DNA from: Paracoccaceae bacterium | GTDB taxonomy: Bacteria > Pseudomonadota > Alphaproteobacteria > Rhodobacterales > Rhodobacteraceae | Assembly (NCBI GenBank): GCA_020852535.1 | Contig: JADZAO010000113.1 | Location: 1-12,849 of the forward strand | Direction: 5' to 3' | DNA: 12,849 nucleotides | In this document: positions 7,449-12,849 of the stretch, in pieces | How the letters are laid out: each line of letters opens with the position of its first letter | Position numbering within the stretch: position 1 is the first letter of the stretch | Position numbers and translations under genes: made by a program | The notes under the pieces: model-generated | Told to the model about the DNA's origin: nothing | Seen by the model: only the letters and a program-made list of their open reading frames with translations | The model's database searches: none

Positions 7449-7474
7449 TTGCAAGTTGCAAAAAAAATGCGAAT
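7449..7474. promoter_or_regulatory. Cluster of TTGC(A/G)A motifs upstream of sdhC, possible operator
   Basis: The mch-sdhC gap (7393-7607) is the only long spacer before the sdh genes and probably carries their promoter. It holds TTGCAA twice, one base apart (7449-7454 and 7456-7461), then ATGCGAAT (7467-7474), with TTTTGCA just upstream (7429-7435). TTGCAA is self-complementary. Such TTGCAA/TTGCGAA sites resemble those of RamB-type regulators of acetate and ethylmalonyl-CoA metabolism; that link is inference. I could not place convincing -35 and -10 boxes. Confidence 0.3.
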
Positions 7475-7607
7475 TTAGCGTCAACATGCTGCACCCGCGT
7501 TGTTGTGAGGGATGACTCGGGTGAAAAAGGCGTTATTTAAATCTTAACAAAATCGAGGCGCTATCCGTAATGGGTTGAAGCGCCCGTTCTGGACGGAGGA
7601 AACTGAT

Positions 7608-7991
7608 ATGGCTGAAGTGAAGCGGGTCGAGAGACCGCTTTCCCCACACTTGCAGATTTACCGTCCGCAACTGACTTCGATTACCTCAATCCTGACGCGT
7701 ATTACGGGAAATGGGCTGATCGTGGGGATAATTCTGGCGGTGTGGTGGCTTTTGGCGGCGGCAGTGTCATCAGAATATTTTGCGATCGTCGATGCGGTGG
7801 TGACAAGCTGGTTCGGCGATTTGGTGTTTACGCTGTCGGCATGGGCGCTATGGTACCACTATCTTGCCGGATTGCGTCATCTTTATTTTGATGCAGGCAA
7901 CGGGCTTGATATTCCTACAGCCGAAAAGCTCGGTTGGGGTTGCATCTTTGGTTCAGTTACCCTGACCGTGCTTACTGTATTGATTGTGTGA
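7608..7991 (+). CDS. sdhC: Succinate dehydrogenase cytochrome b556 subunit
   Basis: SdhC is the larger membrane anchor of complex II, helping to bind heme b and ubiquinone. The 127-residue protein starts with the family motif RPLSPHLQIYR (9-19) and has three hydrophobic segments (about 32-53, 68-88 and 107-127). It contains the HYLAGLRHLYFD signature (84-95), in which His84 is the expected heme ligand. The ATG at 7608 is fixed by a strong GGAGGA (7595-7600) seven bases upstream; an open extension to a TTG at 7575 lacks support. It is followed by sdhD after eight bases, forming the start of the sdh operon. No odd residues were noted. Confidence 0.96.
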   Translation: MAEVKRVERPLSPHLQIYRPQLTSITSILTRITGNGLIVGIILAVWWLLAAAVSSEYFAIVDAVVTSWFGDLVFTLSAWALWYHYLAGLRHLYFDAGNGLDIPTAEKLGWGCIFGSVTLTVLTVLIV

Positions 7992-7999
7992 GGTATCTG

Positions 8000-8371
8000 A
8001 TGCGTTATTTGACAGATCGTAAGCGTGCCGTGGGCAAGGGCGCCGCCCATATGGGGACCGAGAATCATTGGTACATGTCGGTAAGTGCTGTGGCGCTGGC
8101 TTTCATGATGCCGATATGGGTCTATCTTTTTGGCCATGCGTTGGGGCAAAGTCATGACGCGGTGGTAGCCACCTTTGCGCGTCCTTTTCCGGCCATTCTG
8201 ACAGGGTTGGTATTATTTGTTTCGATGCGGCATTTTGCTAAGGGCGCTACGATGATGATCGAAGATTATTTGCATGGGTTCATTCGACGTGTGCTGATCA
8301 TTCTGACATATTCGCTCTCTTATGTGATCACGGCGACCGGGATGTACGCCTTGGCCCGTATCGCTCTTTGA
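8000..8371 (+). CDS. sdhD: Succinate dehydrogenase hydrophobic membrane anchor subunit
   Basis: SdhD is the second membrane anchor of complex II. The 123-residue product begins MRYLTDRKRAVGKG, as in Rhodobacterales, and has three membrane segments (about 27-48, 63-80 and 99-119). It also carries RHFAKGATMMIEDY (77-90). There His78 is the likely heme b ligand and Asp89/Tyr90 sit where the quinone-site Asp-Tyr pair is expected, with the same 12-residue His-to-Tyr spacing as E. coli SdhD. The ATG at 8000 has GAGG at 7990-7993, overlapping the sdhC stop. The longer open frame upstream to 7934 lies inside sdhC and is rejected. sdhA follows ten bases downstream. Confidence 0.95.
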   Translation: MRYLTDRKRAVGKGAAHMGTENHWYMSVSAVALAFMMPIWVYLFGHALGQSHDAVVATFARPFPAILTGLVLFVSMRHFAKGATMMIEDYLHGFIRRVLIILTYSLSYVITATGMYALARIAL

Positions 8372-8381
8372 AGGGTTGGAC

Positions 8382-10184
8382 ATGACGGCTTATCCGTACG
8401 AAGTTCACGACTATGATGTGGTTGTGGTGGGGGCCGGTGGCGCTGGTTTGCGGGCGACGCTGGGTATGGCAGAGCAGGGCTTGCGTACGGCTTGCGTAAC
8501 GAAGGTTTTCCCAACGCGGAGTCATACGGTTGCGGCGCAGGGCGGTATTGCGGCCAGCCTTGGCAATATGGGACCTGATTCGTGGCAGTGGCACATGTAC
8601 GACACTGTGAAGGGTTCGGACTGGCTCGGCGACACGGATGCGATGGAATATCTGGCACGTGAAGCCCCTAAGGCGGTTTACGAGCTGGAGCATTATGGCG
8701 TGCCGTTTTCGCGCACCGAAGAGGGTAAGATCTATCAGCGCCCTTTCGGTGGTCATACGACCGAATACGGTGAAGGCCCGCCGGTGCAGCGTACCTGCGC
8801 CGCCGCTGATCGTACGGGGCATGCGATTCTGCATACGCTGTATGGGCAATCCTTGAAGAATAATGCCGAGTTCTTCATTGAATATTTTGCACTCGACCTG
8901 ATCATGACCGATGGCGTTTGTACTGGCGTGGTGGCCTGGAAACTGGATGACGGCATGATCCACGTGTTTAACGCCAAGATGGTGGTGCTGGCGACGGGTG
9001 GTTATGGTCGAGCTTATTTTAGCGCGACTTCGGCTCATACCTGTACCGGCGACGGTGGCGGGATGGTTGCTCGGGCGGGTCTTCCGCTTCAAGATATGGA
9101 GTTCGTGCAGTTTCACCCGACTGGTATCTACGGGTCGGGTTGCTTGATTACCGAAGGGGCGCGGGGCGAGGGCGGCTATTTGACTAATGTGAACGGTGAG
9201 CGGTTCATGGAGCGCTATGCGCCACATTACAAGGATCTGGCGCCGCGGGATTATGTTAGCCGTTGCATGACGCTTGAAATTCGTGAGGGGCGGGGTGTGG
9301 GCGCAAATGGTGACCATATCCATCTGCATCTGAACCATTTGCCAAAAGAGATCCTCGATTTGCGACTCCCCGGCATTTCAGAATCGGCTCGGATTTTCGC
9401 CGGTGTGAATTTGACTAAAGAGCCGATTCCCGTGCTGCCGACAGTACATTACAATATGGGCGGTATTCCCACAAATTATTGGGGTGAGGTTTTAAACCCG
9501 ACCGCCGATAACCCTGATGCAGTCTTTCCAGGCTTGATTGCGGTAGGCGAGGCAGGCTGTGCATCGGTGCATGGTGCGAATCGTCTGGGGTCAAATTCGT
9601 TGATCGATCTTGTGGTGTTTGGACGCGCTGCGGCTATCCGTGCGGGACAGATCGTCGATCCGAAGGCTCCCGTCGCGCCGGTAAATCGTGCCGAGGTGGA
9701 CAAGGTTTTGACGCGTTTTGACGCATTTCGTTATGCGAACGGAGGTACGCCGACTGCCGAGTTGCGGTTGGAGATGCAGCGCACGATGCAGTCGGACGCC
9801 GCCGTATTTCGTACCGAAAAGACGCTAGCCGAGGGTGAACGCAAGATGACTGACATTGCGTGTAAGATTGTTGACCTTAAGGTTACCGATCGCAGTATGG
9901 TTTGGAACAGTGACCTGATGGAGACGTTGGAACTGACCAATCTGATGCCGAATGCGCTTGCCACGATCTATGGTGCGCATGCGCGGACCGAAAGTCGTGG
10001 GGCCCATGCGCACGAGGATTATCCTGCGCGTGATGATGAGAACTGGCGCAAGCATTCGTTGGCATGGGTGGAAGGGGCAAAGGTGACGCTTGGTTTCCGT
10101 GCTGTTCATACTGATCCGCTAACGACCGAGGCTGAGGGGGGAATTAGTATGAAGAAGATTGCTCCTGCGGAGCGTAAATTCTGA
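8382..10184 (+). CDS. sdhA: Succinate dehydrogenase flavoprotein subunit
   Basis: SdhA oxidises succinate to fumarate on the cytoplasmic side of complex II using covalently bound FAD. The 600-residue length is normal. Visible features are the dinucleotide-binding GAGGAG (17-22), SHTVAAQGG (47-55) whose His48 is the covalent FAD attachment site, FHPTGIYGSGCLITEGARGE (244-263), the active-site Arg289 in APRDYVSR, His356 in HYNMGGIPTNY, and NRLGSNSL (400-407) with the substrate-binding Arg401. The ATG at 8382 has GAAGGG at 8370-8375; the in-frame TTG at 8376 overlaps that site and is not used. All catalytic residues are present, so the enzyme should be active. The last codons contain a 5-bp hairpin (GCTCC-TGC-GGAGC, 10161-10173). 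Confidence 0.98.
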   Translation: MTAYPYEVHDYDVVVVGAGGAGLRATLGMAEQGLRTACVTKVFPTRSHTVAAQGGIAASLGNMGPDSWQWHMYDTVKGSDWLGDTDAMEYLAREAPKAVYELEHYGVPFSRTEEGKIYQRPFGGHTTEYGEGPPVQRTCAAADRTGHAILHTLYGQSLKNNAEFFIEYFALDLIMTDGVCTGVVAWKLDDGMIHVFNAKMVVLATGGYGRAYFSATSAHTCTGDGGGMVARAGLPLQDMEFVQFHPTGIYGSGCLITEGARGEGGYLTNVNGERFMERYAPHYKDLAPRDYVSRCMTLEIREGRGVGANGDHIHLHLNHLPKEILDLRLPGISESARIFAGVNLTKEPIPVLPTVHYNMGGIPTNYWGEVLNPTADNPDAVFPGLIAVGEAGCASVHGANRLGSNSLIDLVVFGRAAAIRAGQIVDPKAPVAPVNRAEVDKVLTRFDAFRYANGGTPTAELRLEMQRTMQSDAAVFRTEKTLAEGERKMTDIACKIVDLKVTDRSMVWNSDLMETLELTNLMPNALATIYGAHARTESRGAHAHEDYPARDDENWRKHSLAWVEGAKVTLGFRAVHTDPLTTEAEGGISMKKIAPAERKF

Positions 10185-10210
10185 TGGAAAACCCGGGCAT
10201 AATTAGGCAG

Positions 10211-10222
10211 AAAAGCGCTTTT
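10211..10222. repeat. 12-base perfect palindrome between sdhA and the lipoprotein gene
   Basis: AAAAGCGCTTTT reads the same on both strands. It lies in the 125-base gap after sdhA. It could be a protein-binding site or a short hairpin with no room for a loop unless the centre opens; a role is not shown. Confidence 0.25.
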
Positions 10223-10309
10223 GTGGAGCAGAGATGCTTTGCGGGGGATGCCGGAATGCAGGGGATTGGGGTAAGGTGGTGGCAACGTTTTTTGATTGGG
10301 AAGAAAGTC

Positions 10310-10606
10310 ATGCGCCGTTCGATTGTCTTTGCACTGCTGTCCGCCTTGATTGCCTGTTCGCCTAAGAACTTTGTGGATAAGGTTGGTCGCCGTACTGCTG
10401 AGACGGTTGTGCAGCCTGTTGTGGGCAGTGGGGCTGCAACGCAATGTGTGGTACAGAATGCCGATGCTGCTGAAATCCAGGCGCTGGTGCGCGATGTGGG
10501 TACGGTGGCGGGGTCATCGACCGAAGCACTGATCGCTAGGATTGTGTCGAGGTTACCGACACAGGATTGTTTTAGAGCGGCGGGCATTCCCGCGCCGGTG
10601 CTGTGA
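10310..10606 (+). CDS. Small putative lipoprotein between sdhA and sdhB
   Basis: The 98-residue product begins with a lipoprotein signal peptide: MRR, a hydrophobic stretch IVFALLSALIA, and a lipobox LIAC with Cys16 as the predicted lipidated residue. The mature part is short (83 residues) and has two further Cys (QCVV and QDCF) that could form a disulfide in the periplasm. The function is unknown. Small hypothetical genes sit at this spot between sdhA and sdhB in Rhodobacterales as I recall. The ATG at 10310 is chosen because it starts the signal peptide and has GGGAAG (10298-10303) six bases upstream. The frame stays open back to an ATG at 10184 that overlaps the sdhA stop, but this would bury the signal peptide 42 residues inside. 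The gene looks intact, and its stop overlaps the start of the next (broken) gene. Confidence 0.75.
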   Translation: MRRSIVFALLSALIACSPKNFVDKVGRRTAETVVQPVVGSGAATQCVVQNADAAEIQALVRDVGTVAGSSTEALIARIVSRLPTQDCFRAAGIPAPVL

Positions 10607-10889
10607 TGCGATGGCCGGTGTTTCTGGTGTTGGTGGCCTGCGGCTTGGCAACGGTCCAGCAGGCCGAGCGACAATGTTTTGAGCGTCCGTGCTCGCGGCG
10701 ACTCCCCGTGGCGAGGTCGGCTTCGGAGTCGCTTCCGGCGGACATGTTGGGGCTAGTATTGGGTTGAATATATCGTCTGACTACATCGTGGGGCGTGATC
10801 CGCCCGAGGTTTTCGATGTTTGTGTCTATCAAAAATCGGGCCAGCTTCCGAGCAGGCCGCTCTACTCGTTCCCGGAATGGAAGGGATAA
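10606..10889 (+). pseudogene. Second small lipoprotein gene, frameshifted, just upstream of sdhB
   Basis: Two overlapping frames together look like one small secreted protein of about 93 residues. The 5' part starts at ATG 10606, which overlaps the previous gene's TGA, and encodes a signal peptide with lipobox LVAC. It then drifts into a Cys/Arg-rich nonsense tail ending at a TGA near 10767. The 3' part, in a different frame from about 10685, encodes EVGFGVASGGHVGASIGLN and ends VCVYQKSGQLPSRPLYSFP, then a TAA at 10887. The Gly-rich SGGHVGAS segment and the YQKSGQ-type end match the protein usually found here in Rhodobacterales as I remember it. A single lost base around 10680-10690 explains the break. 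Either half could still be made as a short peptide. Sequencing error is the alternative, since only one lesion is present. Confidence 0.7.
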
Positions 10890-10893
10890 GCCG

Positions 10894-11670
10894 ATGGTCC
10901 AGTTTACGTTGCCTAAGAATTCGAAGATACGTACCGGCAAGACTTGGCCCAAGCCTGCTGGTAGGAACGTGCGCAAGTTTCAGATCTATCGCTGGACGCC
11001 GGATGATGGCGAGAACCCGCGGGTCGATACATATTTTGTTGATATGGATACATGCGGTCCGATGATTTTGGATGCGCTGATCAAGATCAAGAACACGATT
11101 GATCCGACGCTCACCTTCCGGCGGTCATGCCGTGAGGGGATTTGTGGCTCTTGTGCGATGAATATCGACGGGATCAATACACTGGCCTGTACTTGTGGCT
11201 TCGACGAGGTGAAGGGTGATGTGAAAATCTATCCACTTCCTCATATGCCGGTGATTAAAGACTTGATCCCCGACTTGACTCATTTTTACGCCCAGCATGC
11301 TAGTATTATGCCGTGGCTCGAGACCAAGACGAATCCTCCTGCTAAGGAATGGCGGCAGTCGATTGACGACCGCAAGAAGCTGGACGGTTTATACGAATGC
11401 GTGATGTGTGCGTCGTGTTCGACCGCTTGTCCTTCGTATTGGTGGAATAGCGAGAAATATCTTGGTCCCGCTGCTCTGCTGCATGCCTATCGCTGGATCA
11501 TCGATAGTCGTGACGAGGCAACCCCGGAGCGGCTGGACGAGTTGGAAGATCCGTTTAAGCTCTATCGTTGCCACACGATTATGAACTGCACCAAGACTTG
11601 TCCTAAGGGGCTGAACCCTGCCAAGGCAATTGCCGAGATCAAGAAGATGATGATCGAACGCGTGGTTTGA
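10894..11670 (+). CDS. sdhB: Succinate dehydrogenase iron-sulfur subunit
   Basis: SdhB carries electrons from FAD to quinone through three iron-sulfur clusters in complex II. The 258-residue protein has the [2Fe-2S] cysteines Cys79, Cys84, Cys87 and Cys99 (CREGICGSC ... LAC) and two ferredoxin-type groups: CVMCASCSTACP (169-180: Cys169, 172, 175, 179) and Cys226, Cys232, Cys236 (RCHTIMNCTKTCPKG). The ATG at 10894 has AAGGGA (10881-10886) seven bases upstream and gives the usual MVQFTLPKNSKI start. The open frame back to 10795 overlaps the broken lipoprotein gene and is rejected. One oddity is an extra Cys101 two residues after the last [2Fe-2S] ligand (LACTCG), where relatives I recall have LACIYG. 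The sdhA-sdhB gap of about 700 bases holds the two small genes, so sdhB is probably still co-transcribed. Confidence 0.97.
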   Translation: MVQFTLPKNSKIRTGKTWPKPAGRNVRKFQIYRWTPDDGENPRVDTYFVDMDTCGPMILDALIKIKNTIDPTLTFRRSCREGICGSCAMNIDGINTLACTCGFDEVKGDVKIYPLPHMPVIKDLIPDLTHFYAQHASIMPWLETKTNPPAKEWRQSIDDRKKLDGLYECVMCASCSTACPSYWWNSEKYLGPAALLHAYRWIIDSRDEATPERLDELEDPFKLYRCHTIMNCTKTCPKGLNPAKAIAEIKKMMIERVV

Positions 11671-12248
11671 TCCTTCGTGGCATTGTATCGAAAGGTCGGA
11701 TGAAAGTCCGAGGCGTTTTGTGTCGGGGTTTGTGCAACAGGCAGATTTTTTGCGCAGAGCAAAACGCGCTCGAGTTTGGTGGGCATGTTCTCAATAGAGA
11801 GCAACATGTGTAAAATCATTACGCTGATGGCACTGCTGCCAGTCGGGCGGTAGGGTAGTGGCCGACCGCTGGCGTTTGTGGTTGTGGGGCCGAGGTTGCG
11901 ATGGCGGTAGGTAAGCTGCCGAAAGATTGTATATGGTTCGGCGGGCGATGGAGTGGAATAATATAAAGGAGTGTGTGCCCGATGAGGTGGCCCGAAGTTC
12001 TTATTCAAGTTAGACCTACCGATGCTGAGGTGCGGCCTTTTTTGTGGCACGAAAGGACTGGTAGATGGTGGTCTAGGTTAGGGTTTTCATACTAGAGGCG
12101 CGTGACCTTTTTTGTTCCTGTGGAGCATTTTCTCGTATCGCGAGCGTCGGGGGGCAGTTGGGTGATTTAGCTCTTTAAGTCTAGGGTGATCTCGCCGCAA
12201 TTGGTGACTAGGATATTGTGAAACTTGGGCAGATTATTTGATTTGGGG

Positions 12249-12282
12249 CAAAACAAAAACTGCAGGTACTGTAGTTGTTTTG
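12249..12282. terminator. Hairpin with A-tract and T-tract, possible bidirectional terminator
   Basis: CAAAACAA (12249-12256) pairs exactly with TTGTTTTG (12275-12282). Inside it CTGCAG (12260-12265) pairs with CTGTAG (12269-12274) with one G-U pair, around a GTA loop and a 3-base AAA bulge. An A-rich arm, a short stem and a T-rich arm are the layout of a rho-independent terminator usable from either side, but the stem is GC-poor. It would isolate the helicase gene from upstream transcription. Confidence 0.4.
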
Positions 12283-12349
12283 CGACTATAATTGTAATTT
12301 TTTTAGATATTTGGGGTAGGATCTGCTATTGCAAAATCTCCAGAAACGT

Positions 12350-12364
12350 GAACATTAAGAGAAC
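12350..12364. promoter_or_regulatory. Alphaproteobacterial LexA (SOS) box upstream of the helicase gene
   Basis: GAAC at 12350-12353 and GAAC at 12361-12364 are separated by exactly seven bases, the GAAC-N7-GAAC form (GTTC-N7-GTTC on the other strand) bound by LexA in Rhodobacter and other alphaproteobacteria. On the minus strand it reads TGTTCTC-N4-TGTTC, a good match to the extended consensus. It ends 42 bases before the helicase ATG, where it could cover the promoter, and so predicts induction by DNA damage. A TAAGAT at 12395-12400 may be the -10 box, which would leave almost no leader. Confidence 0.7.
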
Positions 12365-12406
12365 ATTTGGCTTTTCCTTTTGGGGCACCTGCGCTAAGAT
12401 AGCTCT

Positions 12407-12849
12407 ATGAGCCAATCTGACGAAAATGATGCTTTCGAGGCTGCGGCCATTCCCCTGTCGCGGCGGGCAGTAATGTTGAGCGCCGCGTCTTGTATGGATG
12501 ATTTGAATCTCGCGCAGCGGGCGGCGGTCGAGGCGTTGGATGGACCCGTTTTGATGCTGGCAGGGGCGGGAACGGGCAAGACCAAGGCGTTGACCTCGCG
12601 TATTGTGCATTTGATGCGGACGGGGCGGGTGCAGCCAAATGAGATTTTGGCGGTGACCTTTACCAACAAGGCTGCTCGCGAGATGAAGGAGCGGGTGTGT
12701 CGGCTGTTGGGTGAGGTGGTTGATGGTATGCCTTGGATGGGTACCTTTCACAGCCTGTCTGCCAAGATTTTGCGGCAGCATGCGGAATTGGTGGGGCTGA
12801 AGCCGAACTTCACAATTATCGACACCGATGACCAGATCAGACTGTTGAA
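12407..12849 (+). CDS. UvrD/PcrA-type superfamily 1 DNA helicase, 3' end cut off by window
   Basis: The N-terminal 147 residues of an ATP-dependent 3'-5' DNA helicase of the UvrD/PcrA/Rep family, which unwinds DNA in excision and mismatch repair and clears stalled forks. Visible are the Q-motif Gln37 in LNLAQRAAVEAL, Walker A GAGTGKT (53-59), motif Ia FTNKAAREMKER (85-96), GTFHSLSAKIL (112-122), and the IIDTDDQIRLL segment (137-147) at the window edge. Relatives are about 750-800 residues long, so some 80% is outside. The ATG at 12407 is chosen because an N-terminal extension with PLSRRAV before the Q-motif is usual in Rhodobacterales. No ribosome binding site is visible, which fits a leaderless or near-leaderless transcript from the TAAGAT at 12395. 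Whether it is uvrD or pcrA by name cannot be told from this part. Confidence 0.93.
   Translation, partial: MSQSDENDAFEAAAIPLSRRAVMLSAASCMDDLNLAQRAAVEALDGPVLMLAGAGTGKTKALTSRIVHLMRTGRVQPNEILAVTFTNKAAREMKERVCRLLGEVVDGMPWMGTFHSLSAKILRQHAELVGLKPNFTIIDTDDQIRLL

Larger units (their letters stand above)
11671..12406. other. Long spacer between sdhB and the helicase gene; no convincing gene
   Basis: No intact gene is visible. A weak hairpin (TCGGA 11696-11700, TCCGA 11707-11711) followed by GCGTTTTG may end the sdh transcript. An ATG at 11806 starts a short signal-like peptide (MCKIITLMALLPVGR) that stops after 15 codons; in another frame downstream, near 11895-11960, a run reads AVGKLPKDCIWFGGRWSG. 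Together they could be scraps of a decayed secreted-protein gene, though I recognise no family. A 37-codon ORF at 11982-12095 is probably chance. A longer reading frame on the minus strand overlaps the sdhB end and has no family features. The 3' part holds the hairpin and SOS box listed separately. Confidence 0.45.

Noticed and set aside
8328..9338. 336-codon open frame on the minus strand inside sdhA.
   Set aside because: It lies wholly antisense to a well-conserved sdhA and is rich in His, Arg and Thr, as antisense frames of such genes are.
10184..10309. 42-codon upstream extension of the small lipoprotein, starting at an ATG overlapping the sdhA stop.
   Set aside because: It would hide the signal peptide and lipobox inside the protein; the ATG at 10310 has its own ribosome binding site.
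11562..12050. 162-codon open frame on the minus strand over the sdhB end and the spacer.
   Set aside because: Its C-terminal part is the antisense of sdhB, the rest has no recognisable family features, and the composition mirrors the G+T bias of the + strand.
11982..12095. 37-codon ORF beginning MRWPEVLIQVRPTDAEVR.
   Set aside because: Short, no recognised family, and its purine-rich AAAGGA lies 11 bases from the ATG; the protein-like look is not enough to call a gene.
12225..12410. 61-codon open frame on the + strand running into the helicase start.
   Set aside because: It runs through the hairpin and SOS box, is rich in Cys, Lys and Phe without a pattern, and has no ribosome binding site.
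1..12849. Search for tRNA or rRNA genes, CRISPR repeats, transposase genes, target-site duplications or phage genes.
   Set aside because: None seen on either strand; no regularly spaced repeats and no transposase or integrase motifs.

Overview
All recognisable genes lie on the + strand, and they read as an alphaproteobacterium of the order Rhodobacterales (Rhodobacteraceae/roseobacter type). The evidence is the gene set and its order: an rfbCBDA block; the (3S)-malyl-CoA thioesterase (mcl2) - NnrU - DUF1737 - mesaconyl-CoA hydratase (mch) - sdhCDA - two small lipoproteins - sdhB arrangement, which I know from Rhodobacter-like genomes; and an alphaproteobacterial SOS box in front of a UvrD-family helicase. 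No species call is justified.

Layout. 1-3138: dTDP-L-rhamnose synthesis, rfbC (5' end cut off by the window), rfbB, rfbD and rfbA, joined by three 4-base stop/start overlaps (GTGA, GTGA, ATGA). 3139-3801: about 660 bases with no convincing gene. 3802-4560: a TauE/SafE (TSUP) membrane permease. 4661-7392: ethylmalonyl-CoA pathway genes mcl2 and mch, separated by a decayed nnrU (at least three frame changes) and a small intact DUF1737 gene. 7608-11670: succinate dehydrogenase sdhC, sdhD, sdhA, an intact small lipoprotein gene, a second lipoprotein gene broken by a frameshift, then sdhB. 11671-12406: about 740 bases without a convincing gene, holding a hairpin and a LexA-type box. 12407-end: start of a UvrD/PcrA helicase gene, cut off by the window.

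How the genes work together. rfbABCD turn glucose-1-phosphate into dTDP-L-rhamnose for surface polysaccharide. Mch makes beta-methylmalyl-CoA from mesaconyl-CoA in the ethylmalonyl-CoA pathway for acetyl-CoA assimilation, and Mcl2 hydrolyses (3S)-malyl-CoA to malate at its end. The pathway also yields succinyl-CoA, which reaches succinate and hence the SdhCDAB complex encoded next door, so the central part is a coherent C2-assimilation/TCA block.

The main departure from the usual picture is decay confined to non-essential positions. The core enzymes are intact with all key residues, while nnrU and one of the two sdhA-sdhB lipoproteins are frameshifted and two long spacers look like eroded sequence. 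This suggests a genome losing accessory genes. I found no phage, transposon, CRISPR array, tRNA or rRNA, and no clear sign of a novel multi-gene system.
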